A stretch of DNA of 61,824 nucleotides. Source: Halodesulfovibrio sp. Its GTDB lineage: Bacteria; Desulfobacterota; Desulfovibrionia; Desulfovibrionales; Desulfovibrionaceae. The translations under genes and the position numbers were made by a program. The stretch's first letter is position 1. Each line of letters starts with the position of its first letter. The stretch is from contig QKEJ01000175.1 in assembly GCA_003252375.1 (NCBI GenBank), forward strand, positions 1 through 61,824, in the 5' to 3' direction. Under the pieces are notes generated by a model. The model was not told the origin of the DNA and made no database searches. It was given only the letters and a program-made list of their open reading frames with translations. Below are positions 8,658 to 17,032 of the stretch, piece after piece.

Positions 8658-9560
8658 TCAGCCCTCGTCTCCCTGCGCCATGCCCAACTGCGCCGCACAG
8701 GCCAGGAAGCGGGGTACGGCGGGATTGGTGCTGTCCCGTCGCCATGCCCAGCACATCTCCACACACGGCAATGCCCCCTGCAGGGGCACGAACCGAACTC
8801 CGTTGTATCCGGCCCGGGCCAGGGATGCGGGCACAAAGGCCACGCCCGTGCCGGCAGCCACAAGGGCCAGCGTGGTGGACTTGGTGGCCACCTCCTGCAC
8901 GATGTGCGGGCTGAAGCCCGCCTCCATGCACGCCGCAATGACCGCATCATACAGTTCCACACCCATCTGGCGGGGATAGAGGATAAGGGCGTCCTTGCGA
9001 AGGTCGGCCAGTTCGATGCGGGACTCCCCGGCCAGCGCATGCGCTTGCGGCAAGGCGGCCACATACACATCCCTGCAGAACAGACGCGTGGCGCACCAAT
9101 CGGGCAGAACGCCATGCCGACGGATCAGCGCAATATCCAGCGCCCCCTCCATGAGCATGCCCATCTGCCGCACGGATACCTGCTCATCCAGCTGCACCCG
9201 CACTCCGGGCACCTCACGCATGAACTGCTGCAGCACTTCCGGCAACCCGGCGGCCACCGCTGGACCGATGCAGCCCACCCGCAGACTGCCGGACTCTCCC
9301 CGCGCCGTCATCCGTGCGCGCTGCACCGCGTGCTCGACACCGGCAAGCAGCTGCCGGGCTTCTCCCAGGAATACCGTGCCCGCAGCCGTCAGCCGCACAC
9401 CGCGCCGATTGCGATCCAGCAGACGCACACCCACTTCCTGCTCCAGCCGCTGCATGGCCATGCTGAGCGGGGGCTGCGACATGTGCAGTCGCTCCGCCGC
9501 CCTGCCGAAGTGCAGCATTTCCGCCACAGCCACAAACTGTTCCAGCACCCGAAGTTCCAT
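8658..9560 (-). CDS. LysR family transcriptional regulator
   Basis: The 300-residue protein is a standard-length LysR regulator. The N-terminal winged HTH occupies residues 1-60 (LEQFVAVAEMLHFGRAAERLHMSQPPLSMAMQRLE, then LLDRNRRGVRLTAAG). It is followed by a linker helix and an effector-binding domain from about residue 90 (SGSLRVGCIGPAVAAGLP and so on). The gene is divergent from the carboxymuconolactone decarboxylase-like gene at 9664, separated by a 103 bp AT-rich spacer. This is the classic LysR arrangement in which the regulator controls both its own and the divergent promoter. The inducer cannot be deduced. Confidence 0.9.
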   Translation of the reverse strand: MELRVLEQFVAVAEMLHFGRAAERLHMSQPPLSMAMQRLEQEVGVRLLDRNRRGVRLTAAGTVFLGEARQLLAGVEHAVQRARMTARGESGSLRVGCIGPAVAAGLPEVLQQFMREVPGVRVQLDEQVSVRQMGMLMEGALDIALIRRHGVLPDWCATRLFCRDVYVAALPQAHALAGESRIELADLRKDALILYPRQMGVELYDAVIAACMEAGFSPHIVQEVATKSTTLALVAAGTGVAFVPASLARAGYNGVRFVPLQGALPCVEMCWAWRRDSTNPAVPRFLACAAQLGMAQGDEG

Positions 9561-9663
9561 GCATCACCATATATTTTATATATTACAGATCGGTAAAAAC
9601 TGTATTGGACGAATAACAGCCTCCGACACATAGTGCAACCATACCAGCCGACAGGAGGCACCC

Positions 9664-10455
9664 ATGACCACCCCCACCCATTGTTCCCGTGAGGACAGCC
9701 ATGCCCGGGGCATGGCCGTATTCAACACCATCCTTCCGGACATGCCGGACAAGCTGCACGCCGCGCTGGGGCCCATTGCCCCGGACATGATTCGGTTCAT
9801 CATAGACGTGGGCGGCGGCGATGTGCTTGCCCGTCCCCATCTGGACCTGCAGGCCCGCGAGGTGGCCACCATCGCCGCGCTGGCCGCCATGGGCAATGCG
9901 GCCCCGCAACTGGCCATCCACATGCGGGCCGGGATGCACGCAGGCCTGCTGCCCCAGCAGATCATTGACATCCTCTACCTTGTGGCCGTGTTTGCGGGGT
10001 TTCCGGCCGCGCTCAACGCCATTGCCGTGGCCGGAACTGTCTTCACGGAACTCGGCGCGGACTTTACCCCCGCCCCCGACACGGCCGCACCTGTCGAGAA
10101 GCGGAACCGGGGACTGCAGGCCCTTGCAGCCACCTCGGGCAGTGCGGGTGAAGCCGTGCTGCAGGCCATGCGTGACCTGGCTCCGCCGTTGGCCGACCTG
10201 CTGATCGACTTCAGCTACGGCGAAGTTATTTCCCGGCCGCACCTGAGCCCAGTTCACAAGGAGATATGCATGATCGCGGCCGCGGCCGCCCGGGGCGGCA
10301 TGCTGCCACAGCTCAAGGTGCACGTGCAGGCGGCACTGCGCGTGGGCATGTCCAGAAACGCCATCGTGGAACTCTGCATCCAGATGGCCATCTATGCCGG
10401 GTTCCCTGCCGCAATCAATGCCCTGCTCGCCGTGCGGGAGGTCGCAGACGTCTGA
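9664..10455 (+). CDS. Double-domain carboxymuconolactone decarboxylase family protein
   Basis: This 263-residue protein contains two tandem CMD/AhpD-like domains (about 45-130 and 165-255). The copies are alike: HLDLQAREVATIAALAAMG...GMHAGLLPQQIIDILYLVAVFAGFPAALNA in the first, HLSPVHKEICMIAAAAARGG...ALRVGMSRNAIVELCIQMAIYAGFPAAINA in the second. Neither has the CxxC thiol pair of AhpD, so peroxidase activity is unlikely; gamma-carboxymuconolactone decarboxylase-like chemistry is more plausible but unproven in an anaerobe. AGGAGG precedes the ATG. The LysR gene is divergent and is its likely regulator. Confidence 0.87.
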   Translation: MTTPTHCSREDSHARGMAVFNTILPDMPDKLHAALGPIAPDMIRFIIDVGGGDVLARPHLDLQAREVATIAALAAMGNAAPQLAIHMRAGMHAGLLPQQIIDILYLVAVFAGFPAALNAIAVAGTVFTELGADFTPAPDTAAPVEKRNRGLQALAATSGSAGEAVLQAMRDLAPPLADLLIDFSYGEVISRPHLSPVHKEICMIAAAAARGGMLPQLKVHVQAALRVGMSRNAIVELCIQMAIYAGFPAAINALLAVREVADV

Positions 10456-10510
10456 GGCAGCCTGAGAATGTGCTGAAGATTCGAAATCGCGGGCCGCAGC
10501 CCACAACAAG

Positions 10511-10540
10511 AGACGCCTTGCAGGAACCTGCAAGGCGTCT
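10511..10540. terminator. Perfect hairpin terminator between CMD gene and tRNAs
   Basis: Fourteen-base perfect arms (AGACGCCTTGCAGG and its complement) enclose a two-base loop. It lies 56 bp after the CMD gene stop on the plus strand and 7 bp after the 3' end of the first tRNA on the minus strand. The T-tract on either side is weak (TTTG and CTTGTT). It probably serves both convergent transcripts. Confidence 0.7.
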
Positions 10541-10546
10541 TTGATA

Positions 10547-10621
<75 letters not shown>

Positions 10622-10654
10622 ATAAATATGGTATCGCTAAAAGCGTTGTCAGCG

Positions 10655-10729
<75 letters not shown>

Positions 10730-10843
10730 ACTGTTGGTGCCACTGAATCGGAACGACCCGCGGCGGAGATGGAACCTATGTGGAAGACCCATTTCTGTCA
10801 ACATTATTTTGCAAAATTTTCATAAAAAGCGGATAACCTCTCC

Positions 10844-12853
10844 ATGAGACAAACGCACCATGAAACACCACTGGGATGGCGGGTTGCCATCCTTGTTTCG
10901 ATCCTGCTCGCCATCCTTGTCTGCCACCTTCCGGCACGTACTGCCCGGGCCGCGGATATCCAGCCGGTAGACATCAGTATAACCCCGTACGCAACGACCT
11001 CTCCGCAAGGTGAAAAGGATATTCTGCTCGCCGTCTGGATCACCCCGAAGGCCGGTTATCACTTCTACGCCCACGACCCCGGCGACACGGGACGCCCCAC
11101 AGACATTATACCCGGGCCCATCGTGCAGGGCATGCGCGTCCTCTACCCGAAAGGCGTACGCACCAAGGACGTCTTCGACCCCACGGCCACGGTCATGATC
11201 CACGAGGAATCCACCCCGTTCCTCGTCCGCTTCCCGCTGGCAGGAGCGCCGGAATCACTCTCGGTCACCATACGCCTGCTGCTCTGCTCCGACAGCAACT
11301 GCTGGCCCGTACAGAAGACACTACGGGCCGACTGGGCCCTGCCCCTGCCTGAGGCCTCGGAAGCGCCATGGTGGAATCGGATGGCCGACTATACGGAGAC
11401 CTTCCCCACCCATGACGGCGAAATCCGGACCGTGGGCACGTCCGACACGGCGGCGCTGGCCACCCAAATGGGTGTGGACCTGCCCAAGGCGGGAACCTCG
11501 GACCTGAGCGGCGGCAACCAGACCGCCCCTTCCCTGGCCGTGCCGCTGCCTGCAACCGCCGCCCTGGGGGCCCCCGGGTTACGCGCCCCGACCACGCCAC
11601 ACTTCGACCCCGACAAGGGCTACCAGCTGCACCCCCGCTATCACCTGCAGGCCCTGGAGGTCTCCTCCATGGGCATGGCCATGCTGCTGGGGCTTATCGC
11701 CGGGTTCGTTCTCAATTTCATGCCCTGCGTGCTGCCCGTCATCAGCCTCAAGCTTTCCTCGCTTCTCTCGGCCACCGGTGTGGCCGATGAAACAGAACGC
11801 ATACGCACCTTCCGCCAGCACAACCTGTGGTTCGCCGCAGGCATCATGGTCTGGTTCATGGCCCTTGCCATCATCCTTACCCTTGCAGGCAAGGCCTGGG
11901 GACAGATTTTTCAGGATGAACGGCTGGTTACGGGACTGTTGCTGCTCATGTTCGCCTTGGGGCTTTCGGTCTTCGATGTCTTCGAATTACCCATGCTGAG
12001 CCTGCGGAGTGACGGGGCAACCGAGACCGGCCCATGGAACGCCTTCAGCACCGGCCTGCTGGCCACCCTGCTGGCCACCCCGTGCAGCGGCCCCTTTCTC
12101 GGCGGTGTACTGGGCTGGGCCTTCCTTCAGCCCCCGCTGGTGATGGGCACCATCCTTATGGCCGTGGGGCTCGGCATGGCCCTACCCTACATCGGACTGG
12201 CCCTGCGGCCGGGACTGGTCCGCCGCTTTCCCAAACCGGGCCGCTGGACCACGATCCTGCAACGACTGCTCGGCTTTTTCCTCATGGGCACGGCCGCCTA
12301 CCTGCTGACCATACTGCCCAGCGAACAGCTGCCGCGCATCCTGCTGCTCCTCTGGCTCACGGGCCTCGCGGCATGGCTTTGGGGAACCTTCGGCGGGTTA
12401 CACGTCTCACGCACGCAGCGCTGGGGCGTCCGTGTTCTGTGCGTGGCCCTGATCGCCCTGCCTTTTGCCTATCAGTCCGGCACCGGACAGCAGGCCGAGC
12501 CGTGGACCCCGTTCACGCAGCGCTCCTTCCTGGCCGAACTCGGCCACCGAAACCTTGTGGTGGATTTCACCGCGGACTGGTGCCCCAACTGCAAGATCCT
12601 CGAACACACTGTACTGACCGATGAAAACCGCGCCCGCTGGGCCACCACCTACGACGCCCGTTTCATCCGGGTGGACCTGACCAGAGACAATCCTGCCGGG
12701 CAGGCTCTTCTGGAAGCACTGGGTTCGCAATCCATTCCCGTGGTGGCCCTGTTCCCCGAAGGAGACACCGCTGGCTCCCCCGTGGTGCTGCGCGACCTCT
12801 TCCCCACCGACGTAGCGGACGAGGCCATGCGAACGGCCTTCGGCACGGACTGA
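10844..12853 (+). CDS. dsbD: Thiol:disulfide interchange protein DsbD
   Basis: The 669-residue protein has the three-part DsbD layout. After a signal peptide (1-36) comes a periplasmic alpha domain with its cysteine pair (CSDSNC, about 146-151). A polytopic membrane domain (about 275-510) follows, with the two redox cysteines in FMPCVLPV (Cys295) and ATPCSGPF (Cys414). The C-terminal thioredoxin-like gamma domain has the motif WCPNC (Cys580/Cys583). DsbD moves electrons from cytoplasmic thioredoxin across the inner membrane to periplasmic thiol proteins such as DsbC and cytochrome c maturation factors. Length and cysteine placement are as expected. The gene stands alone, with a bidirectional terminator after it. 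Confidence 0.93.
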   Translation: MRQTHHETPLGWRVAILVSILLAILVCHLPARTARAADIQPVDISITPYATTSPQGEKDILLAVWITPKAGYHFYAHDPGDTGRPTDIIPGPIVQGMRVLYPKGVRTKDVFDPTATVMIHEESTPFLVRFPLAGAPESLSVTIRLLLCSDSNCWPVQKTLRADWALPLPEASEAPWWNRMADYTETFPTHDGEIRTVGTSDTAALATQMGVDLPKAGTSDLSGGNQTAPSLAVPLPATAALGAPGLRAPTTPHFDPDKGYQLHPRYHLQALEVSSMGMAMLLGLIAGFVLNFMPCVLPVISLKLSSLLSATGVADETERIRTFRQHNLWFAAGIMVWFMALAIILTLAGKAWGQIFQDERLVTGLLLLMFALGLSVFDVFELPMLSLRSDGATETGPWNAFSTGLLATLLATPCSGPFLGGVLGWAFLQPPLVMGTILMAVGLGMALPYIGLALRPGLVRRFPKPGRWTTILQRLLGFFLMGTAAYLLTILPSEQLPRILLLLWLTGLAAWLWGTFGGLHVSRTQRWGVRVLCVALIALPFAYQSGTGQQAEPWTPFTQRSFLAELGHRNLVVDFTADWCPNCKILEHTVLTDENRARWATTYDARFIRVDLTRDNPAGQALLEALGSQSIPVVALFPEGDTAGSPVVLRDLFPTDVADEAMRTAFGTD

Positions 12854-12875
12854 CCCCATCATCCGACCACACGAA

Positions 12876-12909
12876 AAAACCGCCGGCAGCACTCGCTACC
12901 GGCGGTTTT
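12876..12909. terminator. Bidirectional Rho-independent terminator after dsbD
   Basis: Arms AAAACCGCCGG and CCGGCGGTTTT surround a 12-base loop between the convergent dsbD and GT9 genes. The flanking A-run and T-run give a U-tract on both strands. Confidence 0.85.
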
Positions 12910-12938
12910 CTTGTTCAACAGTCGACGCGGGAAACAAA

Positions 12939-14054
12939 TCAGAGCAGCCCGCAGCGCTCCATGTGCGCGCGCAGGGCCTGCCATACATGGTCGGGCGAAA
13001 GCTCTTCGAGACAGGCGCAGTCCATCTCGCAGCTGTTGCGATTGCACGGCTGGCAGGGCTTGCCGAGAAACACCTGCGTATGCTCCGGTGCCGGAAAGGT
13101 CCAGGCAGGGCTGGTCGCTCCGAGCACGGTCAGGGTCGGCGTGTCCACGGCCACGGCAATATGACGCGGTGCGGAGCAGTTGCCGAGGTGCAGCACCGCC
13201 TGCGCTATGCAGGCCGCCATCTCGCGCAGGGAAATGATCTCATCCGGCAGGATGATCGCCTCGGGGTGGGCACAGGCGTCACGCACGGCGGCAGCCTCTT
13301 CCCGTTCGCCCGGCCCGTAGAGCAGCAGAAAGCGAAGATCGGGACATACTTCCGCAGCACGGGTGATGAGCGCACCGAAATGCCGTGCGGGCCAGCGCCG
13401 GGTGGCGCGGCGATGGGTCGGGTCCACGGTGACGAGCCGGTGCTCCGCCGTCACGCCATACCGGGCCACGTACTCCGTGGCAAACCGCTGCTCCTCCGGG
13501 GAAAGATACAGGCGGGGTTTCTCGCCCTGCCACGTTATCCCCAGGGGGCGCAGCACACTGGCCTTGGCCATGGCGGAATAGCCCTCTAGAGGCTTCACGG
13601 TATGGGTGAACAGCCAGCGATTGTACCATTCCGGGGTGTAACTCAGGCGCACGGGGGCGCCGGAGAGACCAACCACCCACCGGCAGCGCGGCAGCTGTTG
13701 AAAATCGATGACGATATCGAATCCCTGCCGGGCGACCTTCCAGTAGAAGGCAACCTCCCTGGCAAGGTTGGTCAGCACCTTCCTGTCAACGGCCCACACT
13801 CGGGCCACGGCCGGATTGTTCTCCAGCATGGGCAGGCACTTCTTCTCCGTGAAGACATGAATCTCCGCCTGCGGAAAACGCTCCTTGAGCAGGCCGATGG
13901 CCGCCGTGGAAAGAAGGACGTCTCCTATCTGGCGCAGTTGGCAGACCAGTATCCGGCGAACGGATGCGGGGTCTATGTCTATACGGTCGATGCTGGTGTC
14001 AGCTGTCACGCGAATCTCCATGAAATGGTGTGCAGCAAGCGATACTGGCTTCAT
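12939..14054 (-). CDS. Glycosyltransferase family 9 (heptosyltransferase-like)
   Basis: The 371-residue protein is a GT9 enzyme, the family that adds heptose to lipopolysaccharide inner core using ADP-heptose. It shows the N-terminal ILVCQLRQIGDVLLSTAAIGLLKERFP signature, an HVFTEKKCLPMLENNP strand and helix, a DIVIDFQQLPRCRWVVGLSGAPVRLSY central region, and the C-terminal nucleotide-sugar site (LLLYGPGERE, HLGNCSAPRHIAVAVDTPTLTVLGATSP). An unusual cysteine-rich tail follows (CQPCNRNSCEMDCACLEEL, around residues 336-354). Five cysteines in 17 residues could bind a metal, though such CxxC-type tails are known in other GT9 proteins. Two starts are possible (14054 and the internal MEIRV), neither with a strong ribosome-binding site. 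Confidence 0.87.
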   Translation of the reverse strand: MKPVSLAAHHFMEIRVTADTSIDRIDIDPASVRRILVCQLRQIGDVLLSTAAIGLLKERFPQAEIHVFTEKKCLPMLENNPAVARVWAVDRKVLTNLAREVAFYWKVARQGFDIVIDFQQLPRCRWVVGLSGAPVRLSYTPEWYNRWLFTHTVKPLEGYSAMAKASVLRPLGITWQGEKPRLYLSPEEQRFATEYVARYGVTAEHRLVTVDPTHRRATRRWPARHFGALITRAAEVCPDLRFLLLYGPGEREEAAAVRDACAHPEAIILPDEIISLREMAACIAQAVLHLGNCSAPRHIAVAVDTPTLTVLGATSPAWTFPAPEHTQVFLGKPCQPCNRNSCEMDCACLEELSPDHVWQALRAHMERCGLL

Positions 14055-14124
14055 GGAACGGAGTCAACCGGAGAGGGGCACACCAGAAGGAGGGAGGGGA
14101 CGAAGGGAGGGGCTGAAAATACGG

Positions 14125-14154
14125 TGCCCCCGGGAGGGTCGATTCCCGGGGGCA
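14125..14154. terminator. Hairpin, probable terminator of the RipA-like gene
   Basis: Eleven-base perfect arms (TGCCCCCGGGA and complement) enclose an 8-base loop in the 236 bp gap between the GT9 gene and the RipA-like gene. On the minus strand it is followed by CCGTATTTT, a weak U-tract, so it probably ends the RipA-like transcript. Confidence 0.55.
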
Positions 14155-14290
14155 TATCATGAACTCGGTCGCCATGGTGTCCGGCAGAACCAGGCAGGCA
14201 GATATCTTTCGCAGGGCTATGCCTTAACCAATCATGCCTGATCAAGCCGTAAACCGCGCCAACAGAACACCATGTGGTGCGGCCGAGTCG

Positions 14291-15061
14291 TTACCTGCTG
14301 AATTTGGCAACCTGAAAGAAGCTTTCGTCGGAGCAGTTCACTTCATTCGGGTTGGTTCTGCAGCGGATGAACATCATCACGAGGAAGTAGGCGGAAAACG
14401 CCATGAAGGAGAAGGAGACAAAGCTCTGCTCCACTGCAGGATCGGAGAACACGGGCATGAAGAACGAAACCAGCTCGGGAGCCGTCTTCACGAAGTACCG
14501 CACGGCAAGAAACACCCAAGTCCATGCCATGTAGTACGAAAGATAGTCGTTGATCCGGGAGACGCAGAAGGGACGCAGCTCGTAGGACGAGGAGGCGGGA
14601 TCGGTCACGACGCCCTTGGCGGGATCGTAGAGCCGGTTCACGCGGGCGTCCGTACGGCGCACCATGGTGTGCGTCTTGAAAATGGGCCCGAAGGCTTCGT
14701 CCTCAAGCGTATGCACGATGCGGCACCACTTCTGCTGGTTGTACTTGCTGCCCTGGGTGATGGCGATCCACGCAAAGGAGATCACCGCACCGATGCAGCA
14801 AAGGATGAACTGGGAGAACGTGGGGTTCTGCATGGTCGCATTGGCCACGAGAAGCCCGGAAAAGGATATGCCGATGAAGGTCCAGAAGAACACGGACTTC
14901 CGCCAGTACATTTCCTTTTCATACCGATAGTTGTCGAGAGCGGCCTGAAGGGCCATGGTCTTGCGTGCTCCTGCGGGTTGACAGTCTCCACCCGCTGCGC
15001 TGTCAGCGCAGCCCCCGCTGAAGAACGCTTCCACATATTCCTGTGGGGTCAGCGTCATCAT
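14291..15061 (-). CDS. RipA family membrane protein
   Basis: This protein of about 256 residues resembles the RipA family of octameric inner-membrane proteins first studied in Francisella. The N-terminal cytoplasmic part leads into ALDNYRYEKEMYWRKSVFFWTFIGISFSG (first membrane segment). A second segment follows (FILCCIGAVISFAWIAI), then a soluble loop and two C-terminal segments (SYYMAWTWVFLAVRYF and FSFMAFSAYFLVMMF). The KxEMYWRK-FFW pattern at the first helix is what I recognise. Function is unclear; RipA affects growth at altered pH in Francisella. I chose ATG 15061 (GAGGA upstream) over a longer reading to 15115. A good sigma-70 promoter lies at 15147-15175. Confidence 0.75.
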   Translation of the reverse strand: MMTLTPQEYVEAFFSGGCADSAAGGDCQPAGARKTMALQAALDNYRYEKEMYWRKSVFFWTFIGISFSGLLVANATMQNPTFSQFILCCIGAVISFAWIAITQGSKYNQQKWCRIVHTLEDEAFGPIFKTHTMVRRTDARVNRLYDPAKGVVTDPASSSYELRPFCVSRINDYLSYYMAWTWVFLAVRYFVKTAPELVSFFMPVFSDPAVEQSFVSFSFMAFSAYFLVMMFIRCRTNPNEVNCSDESFFQVAKFSR

Positions 15062-15146
15062 TGTATTCCAGTCCTCGCCTGTCTGAAGGTTCAAAGCTGA
15101 GCCTGTGGACAACAACTGTTTGCACGCTCAACTTATCGTGGCCCCA

Positions 15147-15175
15147 GTTATTTCCTACTTCCCCATCCGTGTCAA
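15147..15175 (-). promoter_or_regulatory. Sigma-70-type promoter for the RipA-like gene
   Basis: On the minus strand a perfect -35 box TTGACA (15170-15175) is separated by 17 bases from AATAAC (15147-15152, four of six to TATAAT). The site lies about 86 bp before the proposed start codon at 15061, in an AT-rich region. Confidence 0.5.
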
Positions 15176-15403
15176 TATCCTTGTGAATTTTAGTTTAAAC
15201 AATTAATACAGATAGTTAATTAAAAAATGGTTGATTTTTACATTTTGAGACAGCCTGACAGCCCCGTTTCCCACTGGTGCAGCACTCAACCTAACATTCC
15301 TATCTCATTCAATTTTTTGATTGATCAAACAAAGCATTTCAATTCAGCTAATGAAAGATGCAATCCCGTTCAAAAAAACTATTGTTCACATCGCGCACAA
15401 GCG

Positions 15404-15435
15404 CACAAAAAAAAGCGCCGGACATGTCCGGCGCT
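15404..15435 (-). terminator. Rho-independent terminator of the amino acid ABC-prmA operon
   Basis: A 22-base palindrome (AGCGCCGGACA and its complement) is followed on the minus strand by eight T residues. It lies 32 bp past the prmA stop codon, so it ends the whole five-gene unit. Confidence 0.9.
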
Positions 15436-15467
15436 CTGCAAACAAAAAACGTTGTTGAACCAGAGGG

Positions 15468-16322
15468 CTACAGCCGCTCCCAGATAAGGGCGGCCCACTC
15501 GCCTTCCACTTCACGGCGTGCGGCCGGAAGCCCTTGGGCCACGTAGGCCTCCTCCACACTGTCCGCCTGCGTGGCAAGCAGCCCGGAAAGCACGAGGCAG
15601 CCCCCCGATGCGACGCGGGCGATGATCTCCGTCGCCAGGTCCTTGAGCGGCTGGGCAAGAATGTTGGCCAGCACCACGTCAAAGGTATCATCCGTGTAGT
15701 CCGCGCTGCCCTTGGCAACGTCGAACAACGCCGCAACGTCATTGATGACGCGGTTCTCTTCGCTGTTCTCCACGGCCAGCGTGTCGATATCCACGCCGAG
15801 CCCCTTGAGGCCGAGCTTGGCGCAGCCGATGCCGAGAATGCCGGACCCGGTACCGATGTCGAAGAACCGCATCCCCTCGCGCACGCGTCCCTCCTCGGCC
15901 AGCTTTGAAACACAGGCGAGGCACAGGGCCGTGGTGGGGTGATGTCCGGTGCCGAAGGCCGTCTTGGGCTCGATGATGATGGGCAGGCGACCTTCGAGAT
16001 CAATGGTGTCGACCATCCAAGGGGCAATGACCATGAAGAGCCCCCCGACCTTGACCGGGGTAAAGAACTCGCGCCATGCCATGGCCCAGTTCTGGTTCTC
16101 CACCTCGTCCCGCTCCACGCGGGCTTCGGGGACATGGGTGCGGAGTTCGGTCAGGAACTCCTCGCAAAAAGCGGGGTTCTCGATGTAGACACGGTAGCGG
16201 ATGTCACCGGTGGGCAGGGTTTCCTCTTCCCACCCGTACTGCAGCTTGGTGACCAGCGCCACGGTGGCGAGGTCCTGCATCTCTTCGGGTACCGTGATGT
16301 CGAGCTTGATGAGATTCTCCAT
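15468..16322 (-). CDS. prmA: Ribosomal protein L11 methyltransferase
   Basis: The 284-residue protein is PrmA, which trimethylates lysines and the N-terminus of ribosomal protein L11 using SAM. The N-terminal substrate-recognition domain (1-100) ends in WAMAWREFFTPVKVGG, the conserved WxxxWxxxFxP block. The catalytic domain has the signature EPKTAFGTGHHPTTALCL, motif I FFDIGTGSGILGIG, an acidic GVDIDTLAVENS, and the LANILAQPL version of the N(I/L)LxxPL motif. Length fits. It is the last gene of an apparent operon with four amino acid ABC transporter genes, only 7 bp after the second permease. No functional link between the two is known. Confidence 0.93.
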   Translation of the reverse strand: MENLIKLDITVPEEMQDLATVALVTKLQYGWEEETLPTGDIRYRVYIENPAFCEEFLTELRTHVPEARVERDEVENQNWAMAWREFFTPVKVGGLFMVIAPWMVDTIDLEGRLPIIIEPKTAFGTGHHPTTALCLACVSKLAEEGRVREGMRFFDIGTGSGILGIGCAKLGLKGLGVDIDTLAVENSEENRVINDVAALFDVAKGSADYTDDTFDVVLANILAQPLKDLATEIIARVASGGCLVLSGLLATQADSVEEAYVAQGLPAARREVEGEWAALIWERL

Positions 16323-16329
16323 GGGCGTC

Positions 16330-17028
16330 CTATCCTCGGGCCTGATATCGGGCCATCTTGCGTTCCAGCGTCCTGCTGTACGATGTGAGCACGTAACAGA
16401 TGACGAAGTACATCACAAGGATTGTCATATACAGCTCCATGGGAGCCGAAAGCGTCCGGTTGTTCACCTGCACGGCGGCGCGGGTCAGCTCGGTCACGCC
16501 CAGCACGTAGACCAGCGAAGTATCCTTGGTCACGGAAACGAACTGGTTCACGAACGAAGGAATCATGTTGCGCAGCGCCTGCGGCAGAATGACATAGATC
16601 ATGGCCTGCATCTTGCTCAATCCCGTGGCGCGGGAGGCTTCCATCTGCCCCTTGGGCAGAGCCTGCACCCCGGCGCGCACGATCTCGGCAATATAGGCGC
16701 TGGTGAACACGACAAGCGTGACCATGGCCGACTGAATGGCGGGCAGGGTTTTCCCTATCAGAATGGGAAAGAGAAAATAGAACCAGAGAATAAGCATGAT
16801 CAGGGGCACGCCGCGGATGATCTCAATGTAGACCATGGCCGGCCACTTGAGCCACGCACGCGGCGAAAGACGCATCAGCCCTACAACAAGCCCCACCCAG
16901 AACGCCCCGAAGATGGAGCCCAGCGCCATGAGAATGGTCATGGCAAGGCCGCCCAGAGGACCTTCCGGGTAGGCGCCGAAAAGAAGATAGTCGAAATTCG
17001 TTGCTACTACATCCCACTGCATGGTCAT
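16330..17028 (-). CDS. Polar amino acid ABC transporter permease (GltK/HisM type)
   Basis: The 232-residue inner-membrane protein belongs to the HisM/GltK permease family. It has about five membrane helices and the cytoplasmic EAA loop that contacts the ATPase (EASRATGLSKMQAMIYVILPQA, about 150-171, with the conserved G at the expected place). The periplasmic YIEIIRGVPLIMLILWFYF segment is also typical. It is 4 bp downstream of the other permease and 7 bp upstream of prmA. The operon encodes a complete importer, probably for glutamate, glutamine, aspartate or arginine-type amino acids; the exact substrate is not clear. Confidence 0.92.
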   Translation of the reverse strand: MTMQWDVVATNFDYLLFGAYPEGPLGGLAMTILMALGSIFGAFWVGLVVGLMRLSPRAWLKWPAMVYIEIIRGVPLIMLILWFYFLFPILIGKTLPAIQSAMVTLVVFTSAYIAEIVRAGVQALPKGQMEASRATGLSKMQAMIYVILPQALRNMIPSFVNQFVSVTKDTSLVYVLGVTELTRAAVQVNNRTLSAPMELYMTILVMYFVICYVLTSYSRTLERKMARYQARG

Positions 17029-17032
17029 TCTC

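Larger units (their letters stand above)
15062..15467. other. AT-rich intergenic region between RipA-like gene and prmA
   Basis: This 406-base gap is far more AT-rich than its surroundings, especially 15180-15380. It holds a sigma-70 promoter for the RipA-like gene at its left end and the prmA terminator at its right end. I see no open frame with a credible ribosome-binding site and no tRNA-like or recognisable riboswitch structure in the middle 200 bases. The low GC could mark a small RNA, a protein-binding region, or simply a promoter-rich spacer. Confidence 0.6.

Noticed and set aside
7153-8931. A 592-codon minus-strand frame across the M24 peptidase gene
   Set aside because: The plus strand carries all M24 metal ligands, and the minus frame is a GC-rich shadow with low-complexity composition.
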